DNA of 64,000 bases, from assembly GCF_000160135.1 (NCBI RefSeq), contig NZ_GG729937.1, positions 1,121 through 65,120 of the forward strand. Direction: 5' to 3'. This document shows positions 27,018 through 36,396 of this stretch, piece by piece. Below the pieces are notes generated by a model that was not told where the DNA came from, did no database searches, and saw only the letters and a program-made list of their open reading frames with translations. Numbering within the stretch: the first letter of the stretch is position 1; each line of letters opens with the position of its first letter. The DNA comes from Oribacterium sp. oral taxon 078 str. F0262. Lineage in GTDB: Bacteria > Bacillota > Clostridia > Lachnospirales > Lachnospiraceae. The translations under genes were made by a program, and so were the position numbers.

Positions 27018-29512
27018 CGGACAAATTATATGAGCTTATGAACTGGGCGGATGTGGAAGAGGTCTGCTATCTTGAATGCTCGAACCCAAAGCGGATCCTG
27101 GGCGCGAGGCTTCTCCCGGAGGGACTCCTGATCCAGGCCTTCTTTCCTACTGCAAAGGAGGTTTCCGTAATGCTCTCCGGGAAGGCCTGGCCGATGGAGA
27201 GGGCGGACGAGGCGGGCTTTTTCGCAGTGCTTCTGCCGGAGGAGAAGCGCTTCCGGGAAAAGCTTCCGGATTACCGCTTCCGCCTCATCTATGACAACGA
27301 TACGGAGGAGACGCTCCAGGACCCCTACCGCTTTCCTTCGATCTACACGGAGGAGGATATCCGAAAGTTCGAAGCCGGAATCCACTACCGGATCTATGAA
27401 AAGATGGGGGCACATCCCATAAGCCTAGGCGGAACTTCCGGCGTCGTTTTCTCCGTCTGGGCCCCCGGGGCGCTCCGCGTCTCCGTGATCGGGGACTTCA
27501 ATCTCTGGGACGGACGCCGCAATATGATGCAGAAAATATCGGACAACGGCATCTTTGAGCTCTTTCTCCCCGGTCTTTCCGAGGGCACGATCTACAAATA
27601 CGAAATTCTCCGCCACGGGCAGGAGCCCTTTCTGAAGACAGATCCCTACGGCTTTTCCTTCGAGCTCCGCCCGAATACAGCCTCCGTCGTCTCCGATCTC
27701 CGCCGCTTTCACTGGGAGGACAGGGCCTGGCAGGAAAGAAAGAAGAGGGGGGGACAGAAGACGCAGCCGATGTCTGTCTACGAGCTCCATCTGGGCTCCG
27801 TCTTTCGAAAAAAGCTCACGGTCAATGAGGACGGAAGTCCGGTTCCCGGCTCTGAATTTTACAATTACCGGGAGCTTGCGGAGAAGATCGCATCCTATGT
27901 GAAGGCCGAGGGCTATACCCATGTGGAGCTCATGCCGGTGATGGAACACCCCCTCGATCAGTCCTGGGGCTACCAGATCACCGGCTATTACGCGCCGAGC
28001 TCCCGCTTCGGGAGTCCGGAGGATTTCCAGTACCTCGTCGACCGCCTTCACCAGGAGGGGATCGGCGTCATCCTGGACTGGGCGCCCGCACATTTTCCGC
28101 GGGACAGCTGGGGGCTCGCCTCCTTTGACGGAGGGGCTCTCTATGAGGATCCGGACCCGGTGCGGGGAAGCCATCCGCACTGGGGATCCCTCATCTTCCA
28201 CTATGCGCGGCACGAGGTCAGCAATTTCCTGATCGCAAATGCCTTCTTCTGGGCGGAGAAATATCACGCGGACGGCATCCGGATGGACGCGGTGGCCTCC
28301 ATGCTCTACCTGGACTACGGGAGACAGGGCGGAAACGCGCCGAGGAACATGTACGGCGGCAATGAGAATCTGGAGGCCGTCGAATTCCTGAAGCATCTGA
28401 ACAGTCAGTTCCGGATTGCCTTTCCGGGGACGCTTTTGATCGCGGAGGAGTCCACCGCCTGGGAAAATGTCACTCTCCCGGTGGAGGAGGGGGGACTCGG
28501 CTTTGACTTAAAGTGGAACATGGGCTGGATGAACGACTTCCTCTCCTACATGCAGACGGATCCCTTCTTTCGGAAGCAAAACTACCGCTCCCTCACCTTC
28601 TCCATGCTCTACAACTATTCGGAGGACTTCCAGCTCGTGCTCTCGCACGACGAGGTGGTTCACGGAAAGGGAAGCCTCCTCCAGAAGATGCCGGGGGACA
28701 GCCTCGAGAAAAAGGCGCAGAACCTCCGCGCGGCCTACGGCTATTTCTTCAGCTATCCGGGAAAGAAGCTTCTCTTCATGGGGCAGGATTTCGGAGAGGT
28801 CGAGGAGTGGTCCGAGGAAAGAGAGCTGCCCTGGGAGATCCTGAAATACCCTCTGCACAAGGGCATCCATGAGCTCGTGCGGGACCTGAATCAGCTTCTC
28901 CGGGAAAAACCGGCCCTAAGCCAAAGGGATTACTCCCCGGAGGGCTTCGAGTGGATCAACTGCTCCTATCCCGAGCTCTCCCTGCTCTTTTTCCTCCGAA
29001 AGGCGGAGAAAGCGGAGGACAACCTCCTCATCGTCACAAACTTCGACACGATGGACCACGCGGGCTTTCGCGTGGGACTCCCCTTCCCCTGCACGCTCCG
29101 ATCGATCCTCTCCTCGGAGGACAGGAAATACGGGGGAAGCGGCGCTGTCCGAAAGATCCTGCACCACTCGGAGCCCATCGAGTGGGACGAGAGAGCGGAG
29201 AGCGCGGCGATCCGGATCCCGCCCCTCTCCACGACCATCTATCAGCTCACGCCCCTGAGTAAGGAAGAGCTGGAGCTCCGCTCCGCCCGCGGAAGAAAAG
29301 AGGAAAGAGCGAAGAAAACGGCGAAGAAGGGGAAGCGGGGAAGCAGCAATAGAAGCAGCAATAGAAGCAGCAGTATAAAGGGAAAGAAAGTAAATAAGGA
29401 AAAGAAAGCGGAAAAAAGCCAAGGCGAGAAGCGGCATCCGGGCGAAGAAAGCGCGGAGAGGGAAAGTCAAAAGGCAGCAGGAAAAAAGCCGCTTCAGGAG
29501 GAAAAATCATGA
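27014..29512 (+). CDS. glgB: 1,4-alpha-glucan branching enzyme
   Basis: 832 residues; most GlgB proteins have 630-750. N-terminal carbohydrate-binding domains (CBM48 with VVFSVWAPGALRVSVIGDFN) precede a GH13 barrel with intact motifs: DGIRMDAVASMLYLDYG (nucleophile Asp), LLIAEESTAW (acid Glu) and VLSHDEVVHGKGS. It makes the alpha-1,6 branches of glycogen. A tail of about 75 residues, rich in Lys, Arg, Ser and Glu and including two copies of SSNR, extends the usual C-terminus. It overlaps its neighbours by ATGA on both sides, so the three genes are translationally coupled. Confidence 0.95.
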   Translation: MTDKLYELMNWADVEEVCYLECSNPKRILGARLLPEGLLIQAFFPTAKEVSVMLSGKAWPMERADEAGFFAVLLPEEKRFREKLPDYRFRLIYDNDTEETLQDPYRFPSIYTEEDIRKFEAGIHYRIYEKMGAHPISLGGTSGVVFSVWAPGALRVSVIGDFNLWDGRRNMMQKISDNGIFELFLPGLSEGTIYKYEILRHGQEPFLKTDPYGFSFELRPNTASVVSDLRRFHWEDRAWQERKKRGGQKTQPMSVYELHLGSVFRKKLTVNEDGSPVPGSEFYNYRELAEKIASYVKAEGYTHVELMPVMEHPLDQSWGYQITGYYAPSSRFGSPEDFQYLVDRLHQEGIGVILDWAPAHFPRDSWGLASFDGGALYEDPDPVRGSHPHWGSLIFHYARHEVSNFLIANAFFWAEKYHADGIRMDAVASMLYLDYGRQGGNAPRNMYGGNENLEAVEFLKHLNSQFRIAFPGTLLIAEESTAWENVTLPVEEGGLGFDLKWNMGWMNDFLSYMQTDPFFRKQNYRSLTFSMLYNYSEDFQLVLSHDEVVHGKGSLLQKMPGDSLEKKAQNLRAAYGYFFSYPGKKLLFMGQDFGEVEEWSEERELPWEILKYPLHKGIHELVRDLNQLLREKPALSQRDYSPEGFEWINCSYPELSLLFFLRKAEKAEDNLLIVTNFDTMDHAGFRVGLPFPCTLRSILSSEDRKYGGSGAVRKILHHSEPIEWDERAESAAIRIPPLSTTIYQLTPLSKEELELRSARGRKEERAKKTAKKGKRGSSNRSSNRSSSIKGKKVNKEKKAEKSQGEKRHPGEESAERESQKAAGKKPLQEEKS

Positions 29513-31092
29513 GACAGGCCGGGATATTGCTCCCCATCTTCTCCCTTCCGGGGAGATACGGGATCGGAACATTCGGAAGGGAAGCCCTGAAATTCGTCGA
29601 TCTGCTGGCAGAGAGCGGGAACCGCTTCTGGCAGCTCCTTCCCATGGGGCCGACCGGCTTCGGGGATTCTCCCTACCAATCCTTCTCTGCCTTTGCGGGA
29701 AATCCTTACTTTATCGATCTTGAGACTCTGATCTCCCGGGGGCTTCTCACGGAAGAGGAGCTCTCCGCGGAGGACTTCGGCAGCGAGCCGGAGAAAGTGG
29801 ATTACGGAAAGCTCTATCTTGCAAAGGACCATGCCCTGAGGACAGCCTACCGACACTTCCTCGAAAAGGAGGGGGAGGAAAAGAGCGGGGCTCTCCTCCA
29901 GGGCCTTCGGAAGGAGACACTGGACTACTGCGAGTTCATGGCGATCAAGAAGGCGCAGGACGGAAAGAGCTGGACACTCTGGGAGAAGGAGCTCCGGGAG
30001 AGGGAGGATTCCGCGATGGAGAGAGCCCGCAGGGAGCTCCTCCCGGAGATCTCCTATCAGGCCTTTGTGCAGGGGATTTTCGAGGAGCAGTGGCGGGAGC
30101 TGAAGCATTATGCCGGACTCCGCGGGATCCAGATGATCGGGGATATCCCGATTTACTGCGCGATGGACAGCGCGGATGTCTGGGCGAGGCGGGAGCTCTT
30201 CCAGTTCTCAGACGGAGGCGATCCGGAGAGTGTCGCGGGAGTACCGCCGGATTCCTTCTCCGCCACCGGCCAACTCTGGGGGAATCCTCTCTACCGCTGG
30301 GAGAAGCATGAGGAGAGCCGCTTCGAATGGTGGCTCTCCCGCATGGACTACTGCCTCTCCCTCTATGACGTCCTGAGGGTCGATCATTTCCGGGGCTTTG
30401 AAGCCTACTACTCCGTCCCCTTCGGCGCAAAGACAGCGGAGCAGGGGGAGTGGCTCCCCGGTCCCGGGATGGCGCTCTTTGACGCGATGTACCGCCACTT
30501 CGGGAAAAGGGAGCTCCCGATCATCGCGGAAGATCTCGGCGTCATCACGGATGAGGTCCGAAGCCTCATGAAGGAGACCGGCTTTCCCGGCATGAAGGTC
30601 CTGCAGTTTGCCTTCGGCTCCGACGCGGACAATTGCTATCTCCCGCACAACTTCGAGACGAGAAACTGCATCTGCTACACCGGAACCCATGACAATGACA
30701 CGCTCTCCCACTGGTTTGAGACTCTTCCGGACGGAGTCCGGGGCTATATCTTCCAGTACTGCTCTCGCTCAGAAGCGGAGCGCGAGCTCATGCCGGAGCT
30801 CCTCATAAAGCTCGCCATGTCCTCTGTCGCGGATACCGTGGTTATCCCCGCGGCGGACTACCTGAATCTCTCCGGGGAGGCCCGGATCAACGAGCCCGGA
30901 ACGACCGGGGGAAACTGGGTCTGGAGAATGCCGGAGAATTCCTTCTCCGAGGAAAAAAAGCTTTCCATCGCGAGGATCCTCGGAACCTACGGTCGCTACC
31001 GCCAGGCCGGGGCAAAGCCGGAAGTAAAGGAGGAAGCAAAGGAGGAAGCGGAAGAGGAGGGACTTAAGAATAGTGCCGATCCCCAAAAATAG
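29509..31092 (+). CDS. malQ: 4-alpha-glucanotransferase
   Basis: 527 residues, GH77. Family blocks are intact: RQAGILLPIFSLPGRYGIG at the N-terminus, LRVDHFRGFEAYYSVP (nucleophile Asp), IIAEDLGVITDEV (acid/base Glu) and YTGTHDNDTL. It disproportionates maltodextrins and works with GlgB in glycogen turnover. A charged tail (KEEAKEEAEEEG) ends the protein. The last 29 bases overlap the 3' end of the convergent yggS gene. Confidence 0.95.
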   Translation: MRQAGILLPIFSLPGRYGIGTFGREALKFVDLLAESGNRFWQLLPMGPTGFGDSPYQSFSAFAGNPYFIDLETLISRGLLTEEELSAEDFGSEPEKVDYGKLYLAKDHALRTAYRHFLEKEGEEKSGALLQGLRKETLDYCEFMAIKKAQDGKSWTLWEKELREREDSAMERARRELLPEISYQAFVQGIFEEQWRELKHYAGLRGIQMIGDIPIYCAMDSADVWARRELFQFSDGGDPESVAGVPPDSFSATGQLWGNPLYRWEKHEESRFEWWLSRMDYCLSLYDVLRVDHFRGFEAYYSVPFGAKTAEQGEWLPGPGMALFDAMYRHFGKRELPIIAEDLGVITDEVRSLMKETGFPGMKVLQFAFGSDADNCYLPHNFETRNCICYTGTHDNDTLSHWFETLPDGVRGYIFQYCSRSEAERELMPELLIKLAMSSVADTVVIPAADYLNLSGEARINEPGTTGGNWVWRMPENSFSEEKKLSIARILGTYGRYRQAGAKPEVKEEAKEEAEEEGLKNSADPQK

Positions 31093-31756
31093 CGCTTCCG
31101 ATCCGGACGAGGGTCGCCCCCTCCTCGATCGCGACCTCGAAGTCCCCGCTCATTCCCATGGAGAGCTGATCCATGGAGAGGGCGGGGATTTCCCGGTTCA
31201 TGGATTCAAGAAGCTCCCGGAGAGAGCGAAAGATCGGACGGCTCTCCTCTGCCTCCGAGGCAATGGGGGCGACCGTCATAAGACCCCGGATGCGGAGATG
31301 GGAAAGCTTTACGGCCTCGGAGAGAAAGCCGGGAAGCTCCTCCGGCAGCACTCCTCCCTTGGACTCCTCCCTCCCCACATTGACCTCGCAGAGGACGTCC
31401 ATCGAAATCCCATGCTTTTTACACTCCTTCTCGATCTCCTGCGCGAGTCCCAGACTGTCGACGGAGTGGATCATCTCCACCATGCCGGGGAGATACTTCA
31501 CCTTATTTTTCTGAAGCACTCCGATCATGTGCCAGTGGAGCTTCTCCGGGATCTCCGCTGTCTTTTGCCGAAGCTCCTGCACCCTGTTCTCCCCAAAGCA
31601 GCGGATCCCAAGGCGCATCGCCTCCCGGATGTCGGAAACCGGCTTCGTCTTTGAGACCGCGATGAGCTCTACGCTCTCCCGTTTCCTCCCCGCCCTTTCG
31701 CAGGCTGCAAAGATCCTCTCGGAAATCCTCTCGAGATTTTCAGAAATATTGCTCAT
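31064..31756 (-). CDS. YggS-family pyridoxal-phosphate homeostasis protein
   Basis: 230 residues. The PLP-binding Lys lies in ELIAVSKTKPVSDIREA; CFGENRVQELRQK, WHMIGVLQKNKVKYL and LRIRGLMTVAPI are typical of the family. YggS proteins bind PLP, have no known catalytic activity, and affect amino-acid and vitamin B6 balance. AAGGAAGGGG precedes the ATG. It is downstream of ogt and convergent with malQ. Confidence 0.94.
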   Translation of the reverse strand: MSNISENLERISERIFAACERAGRKRESVELIAVSKTKPVSDIREAMRLGIRCFGENRVQELRQKTAEIPEKLHWHMIGVLQKNKVKYLPGMVEMIHSVDSLGLAQEIEKECKKHGISMDVLCEVNVGREESKGGVLPEELPGFLSEAVKLSHLRIRGLMTVAPIASEAEESRPIFRSLRELLESMNREIPALSMDQLSMGMSGDFEVAIEEGATLVRIGSAIFGDRHYS

Positions 31757-31778
31757 AGCCCCTTCCTTTCTCCCTCTC

Positions 31779-32273
31779 TTAATTCTCCCCTCTCTCCATC
31801 GCGAGGAGCCTCCTCTTTCGCCAGATCCCCCCGGCGTAGCCCCTCAGGCTGCCGTCTTCTGCGATCACGCGGTGACAGGGGATGAAAAGCGAGATCGCAT
31901 TATGGGAGACCGCGCCTCCGACCGCCCGAGAAAGGGCTCTTCCTCCGCTCCTTCCCCCGATGCGCTCCGCGATCTCCCCGTAGCTCATGGTCTCTCCGTA
32001 GGGAATTTCCAGCATGATCCTCCAGACCGCTCTCCTGAATTCCGTCGTCTTCATGGAAAGAGGCGGCGTAAAATCCGGTTCCCTCCCGCTAAAATAAAGC
32101 CTTAGCCAGCGCTCGGCCTCCTCGAATACGGGAAGCATCCTCTCCTCGTGCTCCTCATCCAGAGTATCACCAAAATATTTCTGTCCGTCAAACCAAAGCC
32201 CGTTCAGCGCTCTGCCGTCACTTGCGATCGTGATGCCTCCGAGCGGAGAATCGTAATGATAGCTGTATTCCAT
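31779..32273 (-). CDS. ogt: Methylated-DNA-[protein]-cysteine S-methyltransferase
   Basis: 164 residues. The active-site motif is IPCHRVI with the acceptor Cys, preceded by the helix-turn-helix YGETMSYGEIAERIGG and followed by GYAGGIWRKRRLL. It removes alkyl groups from O6-guanine in a suicide reaction. The ATG at 32273 was chosen because the fold normally starts at YDSPLGG and GGGAGG lies nine bases upstream. An ATG at 32348 that overlaps the upstream stop (ATGA) is possible and would add 25 residues. Confidence 0.93.
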   Translation of the reverse strand: MEYSYHYDSPLGGITIASDGRALNGLWFDGQKYFGDTLDEEHEERMLPVFEEAERWLRLYFSGREPDFTPPLSMKTTEFRRAVWRIMLEIPYGETMSYGEIAERIGGRSGGRALSRAVGGAVSHNAISLFIPCHRVIAEDGSLRGYAGGIWRKRRLLAMERGEN

Positions 32274-32344
32274 GCGATAAGGCCTCCCGCCGCTTGATTC
32301 TGCCTCGATTATATCGCATATTTCCAGAAAGGAAAGCTCCCTCC

Positions 32345-33415
32345 TCATTCCCAGAGCGTGTGCTGCGCTCTGAGACTGCACTCGGCCGCTGTCCCATCCT
32401 CGTGGAAGCGAAGCTCTATCGTATATCTTTTCCAGAGCATGTACGGCTGCATCTGCAGCTGCAATTTGCAGTTTCCCTCCCATTTGTCTTCCCGGTAATT
32501 CGCGGGGGAGAGCGAGAAAATGTCAGAAAGCGGCCGCTCTCTTATCTCCTCCCATCGAAGATCGGAGAGCTCTCTCCCGCAGACTGCGATCTCCGGGAAA
32601 CGGGGATTCTCCGATGAAATGCGGTAGAAGCTGATGATGCAGTCCTTTAATTTCTCGCTTCCGCCCCAGGGCGGCGTCAGGCAAACTGTCCCATAGGAAT
32701 TCCCGCCGCATCGAAGCTCCGCCAGCTCTCCATCATAATAAAAATGGCGGTCCTCCGGCTTTCGGATCTCATCCTCCGCTCCCCTCTCCCCGCTTTCCTC
32801 GTTCTCCTCGCTCTCCTCATAAAAACGAAAGCCCACCCGAAGGAGCTCTGACGCCCTCGTGCTCCCGATGACGATCCGGCTTTTTTCAATCCGAAGCTCA
32901 GGTGCTCTCTCCGGAACTCCGCTGAGCATCAGGGACAGAAGAAGAAAAAATCCGCTCATAAAGATCATGCCGAAAACCGCGTTTCCGGACGCATAGTTCC
33001 GAAGCGTCCTCCCCGCCTTTTTCCCAAAGCAAAGCACGATCTCTATCCCGATTTTTACAGCGGTCCAGAGCATTCTGACGCTGAGAATCAGAAAGAATTC
33101 CGCCTTCAGACAGGAATACAGCGCCGCGTTCGCATTGAGCCCCTTATATAGACGCATATACAGAAAAAAGAGAAGATTGGCCGCAGCCAGTCCCAAAAGA
33201 AAGAGGTTCAGCTCTCTGAGCGCCGAATGATCCGTGATATCCTCATAGGAATCGCCTCCCCTTCCGATGATCGCGTGACCGATCCGATACATCCATCCGG
33301 GGACCTCTCTCCCTTTCCGAACCGCATTTTGCAGGATCCAGTATAGATATATGCTAAAGCAAAGGGAACATACTGTGATGAGACAAAAGCCCGCCGCTCC
33401 GATAAAATACTCCAT
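32345..33415 (-). CDS. Membrane protein of unknown function
   Basis: 356 residues, not recognised. Hydrophobic helices lie at about 4-27, 70-90, 95-125 and 145-165, followed by a soluble C-terminal half of about 190 residues with an acidic stretch (EESEENEESGERGAEDE) near 205. The N-terminal part resembles small multi-pass proteins of lactic-acid and clostridial bacteria but shows no defining motif. GGGAGG directly precedes the ATG. Its stop overlaps a possible upstream ATG of ogt, so the two genes are probably cotranscribed. Confidence 0.6.
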   Translation of the reverse strand: MEYFIGAAGFCLITVCSLCFSIYLYWILQNAVRKGREVPGWMYRIGHAIIGRGGDSYEDITDHSALRELNLFLLGLAAANLLFFLYMRLYKGLNANAALYSCLKAEFFLILSVRMLWTAVKIGIEIVLCFGKKAGRTLRNYASGNAVFGMIFMSGFFLLLSLMLSGVPERAPELRIEKSRIVIGSTRASELLRVGFRFYEESEENEESGERGAEDEIRKPEDRHFYYDGELAELRCGGNSYGTVCLTPPWGGSEKLKDCIISFYRISSENPRFPEIAVCGRELSDLRWEEIRERPLSDIFSLSPANYREDKWEGNCKLQLQMQPYMLWKRYTIELRFHEDGTAAECSLRAQHTLWE

Positions 33416-33514
33416 CCTCCCGACCCCTTCTTTTCCTCAGCGGGCCCTAACCCTATAGGTCCCTGCGATAAACATCTATTCTGATATTTTGTTTCTATAT
33501 ATTCCCCATATTTC

Positions 33515-33543
33515 TTGATCTTTGCCCTCTTTCACGCTATCCT
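33515..33543 (+). promoter_or_regulatory. Promoter of a small RNA candidate
   Basis: TTGATC (33515-33520), 17-base spacer, TATCCT (33538-33543) on the plus strand. No plus-strand gene follows. Confidence 0.5.
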
Positions 33544-33549
33544 GAGCTC

Positions 33550-33644
33550 AGGATTAAGGAATCTCCCATTCCTGATTCTCATAGGAGCGGCCTTCCAACA
33601 CCTTGCTTTGCCTGTTTGCCATAAGCCAGAGGCCGCTTTTTTTG
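33550..33644 (+). ncRNA. Small RNA candidate of about 95 bases
   Basis: Between the promoter at 33515-33543 and a T7 run at 33637-33643 lies a stretch without coding potential. It starts with the hairpin AGGAAT-CTCCC-ATTCCT (33557-33573) and ends with the stem AGCGGCCT/AGGCCGCT (33586-33593 with 33630-33637) before the T-run, as in an intrinsic terminator with a long loop. The rest of the 340-base gap (33416-33755) shows nothing else. Family unknown. Confidence 0.45.
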
Positions 33645-33755
33645 TTATTCACTATATCATCATCTTAATGGATCCGACAGCCGAAAATCCTCCTTTCGGC
33701 TCCCGCAGATTTTCCCTCGGGACTTTTTCTCGAGCTCGATCAGGAGCTTATCCCT

Positions 33756-34931
33756 TCAGGCGCGCTTTTTGGCGGGGATTTTTCTCCTCAGGCTCTCCAG
33801 ACGGTTCAGGGCCTCCAGAAGTGTCTCGTCCCTTTTCGCGAAGTGGAAGCGGATGAGGTGCTGCACCGGCTCCCGGAAGAAGCTGGAGCCGGGCACTGCT
33901 CCGACTCCCACCAGCCGAGCAAGATCCTCGCAGAATTTCAAATCGCTGTCATAGCCGAATTCGGAGATATCCAGTAAGACATAGTACGCTCCTTCCGGAT
34001 CATTGTGGATAATATGCAGCTCATCCAGGCCCTTGAGGAAGAGCTCCTTCTTGTGGGTATATTGGGCCAGCAGCCCATCATAGTAGTCCTGAGTGAATTT
34101 CAATCCCGGAATCACAGCCTCCTGCAGGGGAGCCGCCGCACCGACCGTCAGAAAATCATGCACCTTTTTTGCGCGCTCAATGATCCTTGGCGGGGCAATG
34201 ATGTAGCCCAGCCGCCAGCCGGTAACAGAGTAGGTCTTGGAAAGAGACGAGCAGGAGATCGTGCGTTCCCACATTTCGGGAAGCGCGGTAAAATAGCAAT
34301 GCCTATGGGGCGCATAGACGATGTGCTCATAGACCTCGTCCGTGATGACATAGAGATCGTACTTCGCGGCCAGCTCCGCGATAATCTCCAGTTCCCCGCG
34401 GCTGAAGACCTTGCCGCAGGGATTGGAGGGGTTGCAGAGCACCAGCGCCTTTGGGTGAGAGCGGAAGGCATCCTCCAGCACATTGGGGTCAAAATGAAAA
34501 TCCGGCGGCGTCAGCGGCACATAAATGGGTTCCGCTCCGGAGAGAATGCTGTCGGCAGCGTAGTTTTCGTAGAACGGGGAGAAGATAACGACCTTGTCCC
34601 CGGGGTTTACGATAGTCATCATGGCAGCCATCATGGCCTCCGTGCTTCCGCAGGTAGTGACAATCTCGCTGTCCGGATCGATGCTGCGGCCCATAAAGCG
34701 GGACTGCTTGGCAGCCAGCGCTTCCCGGAAATTCTGTGCTCCCCAGGTGATGGAATACTGGTGATAATCCTCGTAGGCCACCTGTGCCAGACGATCGAGG
34801 ATCTCCTTTGGCGGTTCAAAATCCGGAAAGCCCTGAGACAGATTGACGGCGCCATATTGAAGGGAAATGCGCGTCATCCTGCGAATAACGGAATCCGTAA
34901 AACCAGAGCTTCGCTCAGAAAGACTCTGCAT
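33756..34931 (-). CDS. PLP-dependent class I aminotransferase, possibly for 2-oxo-4-methylthiobutanoate/methionine
   Basis: 391 residues, fold type I. VNLSQGFPDFEPP near the N-terminus is characteristic of the KAT/YbdL branch that includes methionine aminotransferase. NPSNPCGKVFSRGEL, the PLP Lys in SCSSLSKTYSVTGWRLGY and the C-terminal LIRFHFAKRDETL are present. AAGGAGG precedes the ATG at 34931, and the gene overlaps glcD by 17 bases. As the last gene of a Met-attenuated metNIQ operon it probably forms methionine from its oxo-acid. The substrate is inferred from family and context, not from a diagnostic residue. Confidence 0.88.
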   Translation of the reverse strand: MQSLSERSSGFTDSVIRRMTRISLQYGAVNLSQGFPDFEPPKEILDRLAQVAYEDYHQYSITWGAQNFREALAAKQSRFMGRSIDPDSEIVTTCGSTEAMMAAMMTIVNPGDKVVIFSPFYENYAADSILSGAEPIYVPLTPPDFHFDPNVLEDAFRSHPKALVLCNPSNPCGKVFSRGELEIIAELAAKYDLYVITDEVYEHIVYAPHRHCYFTALPEMWERTISCSSLSKTYSVTGWRLGYIIAPPRIIERAKKVHDFLTVGAAAPLQEAVIPGLKFTQDYYDGLLAQYTHKKELFLKGLDELHIIHNDPEGAYYVLLDISEFGYDSDLKFCEDLARLVGVGAVPGSSFFREPVQHLIRFHFAKRDETLLEALNRLESLRRKIPAKKRA

Positions 34932-36321
34932 GATCTTTTCCTCCTTCGATATAAGATTTTTGGTCATTGAGAATATGCAGCGGGTCTAAAGCATCCTTGA
35001 TCTCGTTCATCACGGCGAGGTTCTCCGCCGCTGTCTCCCGCAGAAAATACCGCCGTTTGGACAGGCCGATGCCGTGCTCGCCGGATGCCACGCCGCCCAG
35101 GCTGTAGGCTTTTGCATAGGCGGAGTCCATATTGGCGTGCAGTTCGCGCCGCCATCTGTCCTCATCACGCTCACCCCGGACAACACACAGATGCACATTC
35201 CCGTCGCCGGCATGGCCGAAACTGATCATCCGCATGCCGGATGACACCTCCAGATCGTTGATGAAGCGGATGAAATCCACTGTATGGCTGATGGGCACCA
35301 CGATGTCCACAGGCTCTTGTTCGGAAACGGCTTCCACCGCCTTGACCAATGCTCCGCGGACCTTCCATATCTCCGCCGCCTGCGCCGGATCGGTGAGCAC
35401 GATATAATCCAGTGCGCCGTTTTCCAAAGCCAGCCCGCGCACCCGCGCGGTATTGAATTCCACCTCGCTCCGGTATCCGTCAAAGGTCAGAAGAATATAG
35501 GAGCCTGCGTCGGGCCTGGGATAACGCAGACCGGAGAAGTCCTCGCCCAGTGCCACGACCTTCCGCTCCATGAATTCCACTGCAGTGGGGTTCGCATTCG
35601 CGCGCAGAATCCTCAGTACGCTCCGGAGGCCGGTATTCAGATCAGGATAGGGAACAAGGACACTGACGGAGGTCTCCGGCTTCGGCAGCAGCCGCAGCAT
35701 ACATTTACTGATAAGTCCAAGTGTCCCCTCGGAGCCGATCAGCAGATGCTTAAGCGACAGCCCGCTGGCATCCTTGACCTGCTTGCCGCCAAGCCGCAAA
35801 ATCGTTCCGTCCGCCAGCACGACCTCCAGCCCCCTCACATAGTCGCGGGTGACACCGTACTTTACCGCCCGCATCCCTCCGGCATTGGTACTGATGTTGC
35901 CGCCGATGCTGGACGCCTTCTCGCCGGGGTCCGGCGGATAAAAGAAACCCCTGGCTTCCACATAGGTCTGCACATCCTGCAGCAGGATGCCGGGCTCTAC
36001 GGTCAGCGTCATGCTGTCCTCATCCAGCTCCAACACGCGATTCATGCGGGAAAAATCAAGGATAATACCTCCCTTGACGGGCACCGTGGAAGCTACCAGA
36101 TTCGTCCCCGCGCCGCGCGGCGTGACCGGGATACGGTTTTCACAGGCGTAACGCAGCACGTCGCTGATCTCTTCTGTCGACAGCGGAAAGATCAGAGCAT
36201 CTGCCGTGCCCTTCCGCCGCCCCAATGCATCGCTGAGATATTCCTTCGGGATATCTGTGTTGAAGATCAAGCGAGTCTTATCCGCAACAAGGTCTTTCAG
36301 TATCTGCCTGTCGATACTCAT
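34915..36321 (-). CDS. FAD-linked D-2-hydroxyacid dehydrogenase (GlcD-like)
   Basis: 468 residues. PCMH-type FAD-binding domain (VTPRGAGTNLVASTVPVKGG; PGEKASSIGGNISTNAGG) and the C-terminal FAD-oxidase domain with ISFGHAGDGNVHLCV and GGVASGEHGIGLSKR. Members oxidise D-lactate, glycolate or related D-2-hydroxyacids to 2-oxoacids and pass electrons to flavoproteins or quinones. No EtfAB genes are adjacent. GGAGG precedes the ATG at 36321. In this operon a plausible substrate is D-2-hydroxy-4-methylthiobutanoate (inference). Confidence 0.88.
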   Translation of the reverse strand: MSIDRQILKDLVADKTRLIFNTDIPKEYLSDALGRRKGTADALIFPLSTEEISDVLRYACENRIPVTPRGAGTNLVASTVPVKGGIILDFSRMNRVLELDEDSMTLTVEPGILLQDVQTYVEARGFFYPPDPGEKASSIGGNISTNAGGMRAVKYGVTRDYVRGLEVVLADGTILRLGGKQVKDASGLSLKHLLIGSEGTLGLISKCMLRLLPKPETSVSVLVPYPDLNTGLRSVLRILRANANPTAVEFMERKVVALGEDFSGLRYPRPDAGSYILLTFDGYRSEVEFNTARVRGLALENGALDYIVLTDPAQAAEIWKVRGALVKAVEAVSEQEPVDIVVPISHTVDFIRFINDLEVSSGMRMISFGHAGDGNVHLCVVRGERDEDRWRRELHANMDSAYAKAYSLGGVASGEHGIGLSKRRYFLRETAAENLAVMNEIKDALDPLHILNDQKSYIEGGKDHAESF

Positions 36322-36396
36322 AAATCGTTCCTCCATTATCGCTAAGTGCCGCCGGTAATCGAAAGAAATACCGGCGGCACTATGGCTAAAGACCGT

